Origin: Kitasatospora setae KM-6054
GTDB lineage: Bacteria > Actinomycetota > Actinomycetes > Streptomycetales > Streptomycetaceae
Assembly: GCF_000269985.1 (NCBI RefSeq)
Contig: NC_016109.1
Span: forward strand, 6,227,001-6,291,000
Length of the DNA stretch: 64,000 bases
Direction: 5' to 3'
The notes beneath the pieces are model-generated. The model saw only the letters and a program-made list of their open reading frames with translations. It had not been told where the DNA came from and did no database searches. The position numbers and the translations under genes are program-made. This document shows positions 58,175 to 64,000 of this stretch, one piece after another; position 1 is the stretch's first letter; each line of letters starts with the position of its first letter.

Positions 58175-58620
58175 TGGGCTGACGTGAGCACCAGCATCCA
58201 GCGTCAGGGGCGGCTCTGTCAGGTGTTTCCCCTTCTGGCGTCCCGTCAGTCGAGATGCCTGGAATGCCGAAGCTCAGACGCGGTTGCCCCGGCGGCGGGT
58301 GGTGTCGCGTAGCCGGTGCTCGGCGAAGTGGGGAGCGATGTCTTCCTGGGGGCCAACTCGGTTTCCGAGGCGGCGAATCCGGCCTGAAGGCCGGCGATGG
58401 TCCCGTTCAGGGGAACCCTCTTCGCCGCTCTCGGCGGATGGATGCGACGTGTGCGCATGAGGGTTGGTCCATGCCCGTGAACATCGGATCCGGGCCGCTG
58501 CGACGCCCCGGAGAAGAAAGAGGCGCGAAGGCGAGCCGACCCCGGGGTGTAGTGAACGGTGTAACGCGTGCCCACGCCATTCTTCAAGACGTTGGTCTCG
58601 GTGAGCGCCGGTCGCCATGT

Positions 58621-58661
58621 GAGGCACGCCGTGTGCCTCATGCCGAGACTGGCATGAGGCA
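58621..58661. repeat. Overlapping hairpins at the island right end
   Basis: GAGGCAC-n5-GTGCCTC (58621-58639) and TGCCTCATGCC-n6-GGCATGAGGCA (58634-58661) share bases and cannot form together. They lie 20 bases before the right repeat. The interval 58175-58680 has no convincing gene; it looks like decayed sequence of mixed origin. Confidence 0.75.
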
Positions 58662-58680
58662 GCGGGACTGTGGGAGATTC

Positions 58681-58926
58681 CGACGAGATCCAACCGCGGG
58701 ACACCGCCTGGATCGCCGCCCACCACCCCGCCCCCGCCCTCACCCTGACCGTCGACCACCGGTACGGCCTGCGGCCCGGCGACTTCGCCGCCCTCGCCGA
58801 CTGGGCCGAGAGGAACCGGAGTTGATCGTCACCGCGCTGCACCGCCACCCCGTCAAGTCACTGCTCGGCGAAACGCTCACCCGGGCCCGTATCGACGCCC
58901 GCGGCCTCGACGGCGACCGCCGCCAC
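58681..58926 (+). repeat. Right copy of the 246-bp direct repeat flanking the island
   Basis: Second copy of 54645-54890 (offset 4036). Its first part is a promoterless, startless remnant of the HAD-like gene end (144 bases to the TGA at 58825); its second part is the genuine 5' end of the intact MOSC gene. Confidence 0.95.
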
Positions 58927-59598
58927 GCCCTGTTCGACCTCACCGGCCGGCGGATCGCCAGCGCCAAGGAGCCCCGGACCTGGCGGCGGCTGCTCACCCT
59001 CCGCGCCGCGAGCACCGGCGGCGGGGTGCGGATCACCGCGCCGGACGGCGCCGTACTCGACGACGCCGGCCTCTCCGCGCTGCTCGGCCGGCCCGTCCGG
59101 CTGATCGCCGAACGGCCGCCCGGCGCGGTGCTGCGCCGCTCGGTGCCCGAGCAGGTGCTCGCCGCCGGGGTCGGCGCCGAAGTCGACTACACCGTGCAGG
59201 AGTTCGGCTCGGCGGCGGAGCCCGGCAGCTTCTTCGACTTCGCCCCGCTGCACCTCGTCACCACCGCGAGCCTGGCCGGCGCCCCCGCCGCCCGCTACCG
59301 GCCCAACCTGGTGATCGGGCACGACGGGCGGCCGTACGAGGAGAACACCTGGGTCGGCCGGGAGATCAGCGTCGGCCCGACCCTCCGGCTGCGCGTCATC
59401 GCTCCCACCCCGCGCTGCGCCGTCCCGACCCTCGCGCACGGCCCGCTGCCCGCCGACCCGGAGGCGCTGCGCCGGATCGCCCGGGAGAACCGGGTCGTCC
59501 CGCTGCCCGGGATGGCACCGCTGCCGTGCGTCGGCGCGTACGCGGAGGTCGTGGTCCCGGGCGAGGTCGGGACCGGGGACGCGGTCACGCTGCGCTAG
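58822..59598 (+). CDS. MOSC-domain protein
   Basis: 258 residues from TTG 58822, which overlaps the HAD remnant stop as TTGA and has AGAGGA 7 bases upstream. N-terminal MOSC beta-barrel (VTALHRHPVKSLLGET, GDRRHALFD) and the C-terminal MOSC core with the conserved cysteine in PTPRCAVPTL. MOSC proteins bind molybdenum cofactor or sulfur carriers; YcbX-like members reduce N-hydroxylated bases. The ancestral arrangement was HAD-like gene directly followed by this gene, now split by the island. A 23-bp tandem duplication spans the stop. Confidence 0.88.
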   Translation: MIVTALHRHPVKSLLGETLTRARIDARGLDGDRRHALFDLTGRRIASAKEPRTWRRLLTLRAASTGGGVRITAPDGAVLDDAGLSALLGRPVRLIAERPPGAVLRRSVPEQVLAAGVGAEVDYTVQEFGSAAEPGSFFDFAPLHLVTTASLAGAPAARYRPNLVIGHDGRPYEENTWVGREISVGPTLRLRVIAPTPRCAVPTLAHGPLPADPEALRRIARENRVVPLPGMAPLPCVGAYAEVVVPGEVGTGDAVTLR

Positions 59599-59623
59599 CG
59601 GACGCGGTCACGCCGCGCTAGCG
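59578..59623. repeat. 23-bp tandem duplication spanning the MOSC stop
   Basis: Two copies (59578-59600 and 59601-59623) differing at one base. Each ends in GCTAGC: the first TAG stops MOSC, and the second, read on the minus strand, stops the convergent cobC gene. Confidence 0.9.
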
Positions 59624-60658
59624 GGCGAGGGCCTCGCGCAGCGCGGCGAGGAACGCGTCCGTGGTGGCCGGGTCGCGGACGGCGATCCGGAGCCAGTCGG
59701 GGCCCAGGCCGGGGAAGGTGTCGCCGCGGCGGACGGCGTAGCCGGCTTCGCGCAGGCGGGCGCGCAGCGCGGTGGCGCCGGGCAGCTGGATCAGGACGAA
59801 GGACGCGGCGGGGGCGCCGTGGACGCGCGGGCCGGGGACGGTGGCGAGGCCGGCCAGCAGGTGGGCGCGGTCGGCGGCGGTGGTGCGGGCGGCGCGGTCG
59901 GCCTCGGCGAGGGCGGCGGGGGTGGAGCAGAGTTCGGCGGCGGCCAGGGCCGGGGTGGAGACCGGCCAGAGCGGCTGGGCGGCGGCGAGGCGGGCGACCA
60001 GCGGGGTGGGGGCGAGCAGGTAGCCGATCCGCAGGCCGGCCAGCCCCCAGGTCTTGGTGAGGCTGCGCAGGACGACGACGTCGCCGGGCAGGTCGCGGAC
60101 GGCGGCGAGGCTCTGGGTCTCGCCGGGGTCGGTGTCCATGAACGCCTCGTCGACGACCAGGGTGCGGCCGGGCCGGGCCAGTTCGGCGAGGGCGGCGGCC
60201 GGGTGCAGGACGGAGGTGGGGTTGGTGGGGTTGCCGACCACCACCAGGTCGGCGTCCTCGGGGACCGCCCCGGGCGGCAGGGTGAAGCCCCGCTCCGGCG
60301 TGAGGAGGACGCGGTGGACGGGGTGCCCGGCGTCGCGCAGCGCCGCCTCGGGCTCGGTGAACTGGGGGTGCACGACCACCGCCCGGCGCGGCCGCAGCAC
60401 CCGGGCGAGCAGCACGAACGCCTCGGCGGCGCCCGCCGTCAGCAGCACCTCCTCGGCGGGCCGGCCGTGCCGGGCGGCGACGGCGGCCCGGGCGGCGGTG
60501 CCGTCGGGGTAGGCGGCGAGGTCGGCGAGGGTGGCGGCGAGCCGGGCGCGCAGCCAGGCCGGCGGGGTTCCGGTGCGGACGTTGACGGCGAGGTCGACCA
60601 GCCCGGCGGCGCGCACTTCGGCGTCGCCGTGATGGCGCAGATCGGGCTGCGGGTTCAC
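59618..60658 (-). CDS. cobC: CobC-type PLP aminotransferase/decarboxylase (cobalamin)
   Basis: 346 residues, fold type I PLP enzyme of the histidinol-phosphate aminotransferase branch. LTAGAAEAFVLLARVL, VVGNPTNPTSVLHP, LVVDEAFMDTDPGETQS and SLTKTWGLAGLRIGYLLAP (PLP lysine) are in order. The Rv2231c/CobC-type proteins are placed in the aminopropanol side-chain step of cobalamin synthesis (threonine-phosphate decarboxylase). The start GTG 60658 overlaps the CobE-like gene stop (GTGA), which strengthens the cobalamin assignment. Confidence 0.83.
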   Translation of the reverse strand: MNPQPDLRHHGDAEVRAAGLVDLAVNVRTGTPPAWLRARLAATLADLAAYPDGTAARAAVAARHGRPAEEVLLTAGAAEAFVLLARVLRPRRAVVVHPQFTEPEAALRDAGHPVHRVLLTPERGFTLPPGAVPEDADLVVVGNPTNPTSVLHPAAALAELARPGRTLVVDEAFMDTDPGETQSLAAVRDLPGDVVVLRSLTKTWGLAGLRIGYLLAPTPLVARLAAAQPLWPVSTPALAAAELCSTPAALAEADRAARTTAADRAHLLAGLATVPGPRVHGAPAASFVLIQLPGATALRARLREAGYAVRRGDTFPGLGPDWLRIAVRDPATTDAFLAALREALAR

Positions 60659-61125
60659 CTGTTGTCCTCCTGGGGGGTGGTGCGGGGGTGGTGCGGGTGC
60701 GCTCCGGGGCGGTGCGGCGGCGGCGCGGCGAGGGCGGCGGTGGCGGCGGCGGTGGCGGTGCGCGGCGCGAGCAGGCGTGCGCCGGGCCCGGCCGAGGCGA
60801 GCGCGGCGGCCTCGGCGACGCTCGGGGTGCCGACCGCGGCGGCGACCCGGGCGGAGCCGCCGGGCACCAGGACGGCGGCCAGCGCGGCGGCCGGGTGACC
60901 GGCCAGCGGGACGCCCAACTCCCGTGCGGCAGCGCGCAGTCCGGGTTCGAACAGTTTGCTGTCGAGGGTGGCGGCCAGCGCGACGGCGGTGCGGTCGAGG
61001 CCGAGTGCGGCGAGCGCGGTGTCGGCGGCGCGCAGCAGTTCGGCGGCGGGGGTGCCGCGGCGCAGGCCGAGGCCGAGCACCAGCCGGGGGGCGCACGGGG
61101 TGGGCGGGGGTGCGCCGTCCGGCAT
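60655..61125 (-). CDS. CobE/CbiG C-terminal domain protein (cobalamin)
   Basis: 156 residues. LVLGLGLRRGTPAAELLRAADTALAALGLDR in parts (GLGLRRGTPAAELLRA), ATLDSKLFEPGLRAAARELG and VPGGSARVAAAVGTPSVAEAAALAS in parts match the small CobE domain, which also occurs at the end of CbiG and helps ring contraction of the corrin precursor. ATG 61125 follows GGGAGGG. Cotranscribed with cobC. I looked for a cobalamin riboswitch upstream and saw none. Confidence 0.8.
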   Translation of the reverse strand: MPDGAPPPTPCAPRLVLGLGLRRGTPAAELLRAADTALAALGLDRTAVALAATLDSKLFEPGLRAAARELGVPLAGHPAAALAAVLVPGGSARVAAAVGTPSVAEAAALASAGPGARLLAPRTATAAATAALAAPPPHRPGAHPHHPRTTPQEDNR

Positions 61126-61295
61126 CGCCCGGCCCTCCCGTTCCGTCCCGTTCCCGTGCGGGCCCGCGGGCGGGGTGCCGCCGGGCCGCCAGGAATCCCA
61201 CCATGTCGGTCCGAGCAGGGTCAATCGGGACAGCTGTGAGAAGCGTCGCCCGGCTGGCCGAAAAGCGCTGGGGGCCCGAAGTTGCACAGCCAACC

Positions 61296-61317
61296 GTTCG
61301 TCTTTTCTTCATGTCGT
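61296..61317 (+). promoter_or_regulatory. PHO-like box upstream of the secreted phosphatase
   Basis: GTTCGTCTTTT and CTTCATGTCGT are adjacent 11-base units resembling PHO repeats but with mismatches to GTTCACC. They lie 92 bases before the phosphatase start. TAGCGT at 61347 could be the -10. Confidence 0.4.
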
Positions 61318-61409
61318 CCCGCACTCGGCGGTCACGGACCCGGCCCTAGCGTTTCCGGCGCTCCAAACCCTTGTCCCGTGACATCCCTCGCCCCGGAGGA
61401 CGTTCAGAC

Positions 61410-62303
61410 ATGTCCGCTCAGTTCAGCAGCCGCGCCAAGCGTCGCCTGACCGCGATCGGCAGCGCCGTCGCGCTGACCGCCGCCTCGCTCGGCCTGTGGG
61501 CCGCGACCGGCTCCACCGCCCAGGCGGCCGGCCTGCCCACCCCCGACCACGTGGTCGTCGTGGTGATGGAGAACCACGCGTACAGCCAGGTGATCGGCAG
61601 CTCCAGCGCCCCGTACCTGAACAACACGCTGAAGGCCGGCGGCGCCAACCTCACCCAGTCCTACGGCCTGACCCACCCGTCGGAGCCGAACTACTACATG
61701 CTGTTCTCCGGCTCCAACCAGGGCCGCACCGACGACAGCTGTGTGAGCGTCGGCTCGATGACCGCCCCCAACCTGGGCTCCGAGCTGATCGCCGCCGGCA
61801 AGACCTGGGGCTCGTACAACGAGGGCCTGCCCAGCCAGGGCTCCACCACCTGCTCCAACTCCAGCGGCAAGTACGCGCAGAAGCACAACCCGTGGTTCGG
61901 CTTCTCCAACGTGCCGACCAACACCGCGTACACCTTCGCGCAGTTCCCGACCGACTACACCCAGCTCCCGAAGGTCTCCTTCGTGGTGCCGAACCTGTGC
62001 AACGACATGCACGACTGCTCGGTCTCCACCGGCGACACCTGGATCAAGAACAACCTGGGCGCGTACGCGACCTGGGCGCAGACCCACAACAGCATCCTGG
62101 TCGTCACCTTCGACGAGGACAACAGCCTCTCCGGCAACCGGATCCCGACCGTCCTCTACGGCCAGCACGTCACCCCGGGCTCCAGCAGCGCCACCACCTA
62201 CAACCACTACAACGTGCTGCGCACCCTGGAGGACCTGGCGGGCCTGAGCACCCACGCCGGCAACGCCGCCTCCGCCGCCGACATCACCGGCATCTGGAAC
62301 TGA
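61410..62303 (+). CDS. Secreted acid phosphatase/phosphoesterase family protein
   Basis: 297 residues. Sec signal peptide (AIGSAVALTAASLGLWAATG, cleavage near AQA-A). The mature part is the phosphoesterase fold of SapM-like phosphatases: HVVVVVMENHAYSQVIG with metal-binding Glu-Asn, LTHPSEPNYYMLFSGS, VPNLCNDMHDCS, and LVVTFDEDNS near the end with its Asp-Glu-Asp. It probably releases phosphate from phospholipid or nucleotide substrates outside the cell. The MFS gene starts 6 bases downstream. Confidence 0.85.
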   Translation: MSAQFSSRAKRRLTAIGSAVALTAASLGLWAATGSTAQAAGLPTPDHVVVVVMENHAYSQVIGSSSAPYLNNTLKAGGANLTQSYGLTHPSEPNYYMLFSGSNQGRTDDSCVSVGSMTAPNLGSELIAAGKTWGSYNEGLPSQGSTTCSNSSGKYAQKHNPWFGFSNVPTNTAYTFAQFPTDYTQLPKVSFVVPNLCNDMHDCSVSTGDTWIKNNLGAYATWAQTHNSILVVTFDEDNSLSGNRIPTVLYGQHVTPGSSSATTYNHYNVLRTLEDLAGLSTHAGNAASAADITGIWN

Positions 62304-62309
62304 CGCCTG

Positions 62310-63614
62310 ATGTACCTCGCGGACGCCCGCTCCACCAAGAGTGACCGCGCCGCGGCCGCCGCCCCGAACTCCGGTTCGGGGCGGCGCGCCGCCGTCCCCG
62401 GCACCGTGTTCGCGCTCGGCGCGGTCAGCCTGGTCACCGACGTCTCCTCCGAGATGGTCAGCGCCGTACTGCCGCTGTACGTGGTCACCGCGCTCGGCCT
62501 GTCCCCGCTCGGCTTCGGCCTGCTCGACGGCATCAACAACGGCGTCGGCGCGCTGGTCCGGCTGCTCGGCGGCCACCTCGCCGACCGCGGCGGCCGCGGC
62601 CACAAACTGGTCGCCGGACTCGGCTACGGCCTGTCCGCGCTGTGCAAGCCGCTGCTGCTGCTCGCCCACACCCTGCCGGCGATCGGCGCCGTCCTGGCGG
62701 TCGACCGGACCGGCAAGGGCCTGCGCACCGCCCCCCGGGACGCGATGATCTCGCTGGCCACCGCACCCGAGCACCGCGGCCGGGCGTTCGGCGTGCACCG
62801 CGCGATGGACACCGCCGGGGCGCTGATCGGCCCGCTGCTGGCCTTCGCCGTGCTGCGCTCCGTCGGCGACCGGGCCGAACGCTCCGGCTACAGCGCCGTG
62901 TTCACCGTCTCCGGCTGCGTCGCGCTGCTCGGCGTGCTGCTGCTGGCGATGTTCGTCCCCGGCCGGATCACCCGGGCCGGGAAACCCGCCACCGACCCGA
63001 CGGCGCCCAAGCCCACGCTGCGCGACGCGCTCGCCCTGCTGGCCCGGCCCGAACTGCGCCGGCTCACCCTGGCCGCCGTGCTGCTCGGCCTCACCACCGT
63101 CAGCGACGCCTTCCTCTACCTGCTGCTGCAACGCGAACTCGACCTGCCCGCCCACCTGTTCCCGCTACTGCCGCTCGGCACCGCCGGCGTCTTCCTGCTG
63201 CTGGCCTTCCCGCTCGGCCTGGTCGCCGACCGGATCGGCCGCCGCACCCTGTTCCTGCTCGGCCACGCCGTCCTGCTGTGCGGCTACGCCGTCGTCCTCT
63301 CCCCGCTGCGCGGCGCGGCCGTCGCCGCCGCCGTCCTGCTGCTGCACGGCACCTTCTACGCCGCCACCGACGGCGTGCTGGCCGCCGCCACCGCCGCGAC
63401 CGTCCCCGACGGGCAGCAGGGCGCCGGCCAGGCCCTGGTCGGCACCGGGCAGGCGCTCGCCCGGTTCGCCTGCTCGCTGGCCTTCGGCGCCGCCTGGACG
63501 CTCTGCGGCCCGCGCCCCGCGCTCGCCGCCACCGCGGCCGCGCTGGCCGCCACCGCCCTCGCCGCGACCTGGCTGCTCCGCCCCGCCGGCACCCCCGCCG
63601 ACCGCCCCCGCTGA
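62310..63614 (+). CDS. MFS transporter
   Basis: 434 residues with about 12 membrane helices. LTGR-like motif A appears as GGHLADRGGRGHKLV, and VDRTGKGLRTAPRDAM with RGRAFGVHRAMDTAGALIGPL in parts is typical of the drug:H+ antiporter group related to YfkL/YxiO pumps. Substrate unknown. It starts 6 bases after the phosphatase stop, so the two are probably cotranscribed, and it is followed by the TolB-like gene 25 bases on. Confidence 0.87.
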   Translation: MYLADARSTKSDRAAAAAPNSGSGRRAAVPGTVFALGAVSLVTDVSSEMVSAVLPLYVVTALGLSPLGFGLLDGINNGVGALVRLLGGHLADRGGRGHKLVAGLGYGLSALCKPLLLLAHTLPAIGAVLAVDRTGKGLRTAPRDAMISLATAPEHRGRAFGVHRAMDTAGALIGPLLAFAVLRSVGDRAERSGYSAVFTVSGCVALLGVLLLAMFVPGRITRAGKPATDPTAPKPTLRDALALLARPELRRLTLAAVLLGLTTVSDAFLYLLLQRELDLPAHLFPLLPLGTAGVFLLLAFPLGLVADRIGRRTLFLLGHAVLLCGYAVVLSPLRGAAVAAAVLLLHGTFYAATDGVLAAATAATVPDGQQGAGQALVGTGQALARFACSLAFGAAWTLCGPRPALAATAAALAATALAATWLLRPAGTPADRPR

Positions 63615-63639
63615 CCCGACCGCCCTGGAGGGCACTGGC

Positions 63640-64000
63640 ATGACCGCTCCCGCCGACGTCGACCCCGCATCCGGCTCCGCCCCCGCCCCCGAGCCCGAAC
63701 CGGCCGGGCCGGGCGGCCCCGCGTCCGTCCGGCGCAAGCTGCTGGTGCTGCTGGTCGCCGTGCTGCTGCTGGCCGGCGTCGGCACCGCCGCCGTCCGGTA
63801 CGCCGCGCACCGCTCCGACCGCCGCGACCAGGAGCAGGCCGGCGGGCCGCCGGTGCGCGCGGGCACGGTCACGCTGGACGCGGCGGGCGGCCGCCGGCTG
63901 CTGCTGCGCAACCTCGCCTGGGGCCCGCACCGCGACGAGATCGCCGCCGTGCCCGCCACCGACCCGGACGGCCCGCGCACCGCCTCCGGCGTCAAGTGCC
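63640..64000 (+). CDS. TolB-like/WD40-repeat membrane protein (3' end cut by window)
   Basis: Starts at ATG 63640 with GGAGGG 7 bases before it, and runs off the window. The first 120 residues show a Pro/Ala N-terminal tail, one membrane helix (KLLVLLVAVLLLAGVGTAAV) and the beginning of the outer domain with LLLRNLAWGPHRDEIAAVP. This pattern heads the TolB-like beta-propeller proteins found after this MFS type in Streptomyces. Likely membrane-anchored outside the cell; function unknown. Confidence 0.75.
   Translation, partial: MTAPADVDPASGSAPAPEPEPAGPGGPASVRRKLLVLLVAVLLLAGVGTAAVRYAAHRSDRRDQEQAGGPPVRAGTVTLDAAGGRRLLLRNLAWGPHRDEIAAVPATDPDGPRTASGVKC

Noticed and set aside
54891-58680. Integrase, transposase or tRNA attachment site for the island
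   Set aside because: No recombinase motif, tRNA-like sequence or transposon inverted repeats are visible; only the 246-bp homologous repeat.
58246-58848. Minus-strand coding frames near the island right end
   Set aside because: They run across the repeat boundary antisense to the HAD remnant and have no RBS or family motif.
61126-61400. Cobalamin riboswitch before the cobE/cobC genes
   Set aside because: I looked for the B12-box core on the minus strand and did not find it.

Overview
The window is a very G+C-rich actinobacterial chromosome segment. An SsgA-like sporulation protein, a glutamine synthetase II with GlnR boxes, PHO boxes, a LAxTG sortase substrate and many GTG/TTG starts point to Streptomycetaceae (Streptomyces or Kitasatospora). 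Genus is inferred. No rRNA, tRNA, CRISPR array or integrase was seen.

Layout. 1-5.9 kb: SUF iron-sulfur operon (sufB'-sufD-Rieske ferredoxin-sufC-sufS-sufU-MIP18-like), closed by a strong hairpin. 6-14.5 kb: MFS pump, two unrecognised genes, and a Tat-exported PhoX-type phosphatase behind a PHO box. 12.9-17.4 kb: proline catabolism (PucR regulator, pruA, proline dehydrogenase). 17.5-24 kb: TerD-type and barstar-like genes, then pepN, whose 3' end is tandemly amplified. 24-28.3 kb: SsgA-like and GAF regulators, then a BlaI/M56 pair with its operator and a PAP2 phosphatase.

28.9-42 kb holds the most interesting system: a phosphonate scavenging region. It has a HpnW-like FAD oxidase and a phosphonatase-like HAD (hydrolytic branch), a PhnSTUV-like ABC importer, a GntR/HutC regulator, and one 532-residue protein fusing a TmpA/PhnY*-like 2-oxoglutarate oxygenase to a TmpB/PhnZ-like HD di-iron oxygenase (oxidative branch). 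All metal ligands expected by alignment to PhnZ are present. The importer and fusion promoters share the 10-mer CAGCCAACTT, and GTTCAC elements sit before the importer, the oxidase and the fusion gene. Unrelated genes (GH3 lipoprotein, DUF6584, SMR pump, HAD, MazF module, RidA) are interspersed.

42-54.8 kb: SDR/LysR pair with a palindromic operator, class V aminotransferase divergent from an amidohydrolase, ung, a LAxTG surface protein, glnII, a MerR regulator with a MerR-type promoter, an M48 protease and a HAD-like gene. 54.9-58.7 kb is a minus-strand accessory island (HTH/DUF5753, DUF6879, methyltransferase and small genes) with less extreme base composition. It splits the HAD-MOSC gene pair and is bracketed by a 246-bp direct repeat of the HAD 3' end plus MOSC 5' end, leaving a truncated MOSC copy on the left. 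58.8-64 kb: intact MOSC gene, CobC/CobE-like cobalamin genes, a secreted phosphatase with a PHO-like box, an MFS transporter and the start of a TolB-like protein.

A recurring oddity is short perfect tandem duplication at or just after stop codons (phoX, pepN, glnII, MOSC and several others).
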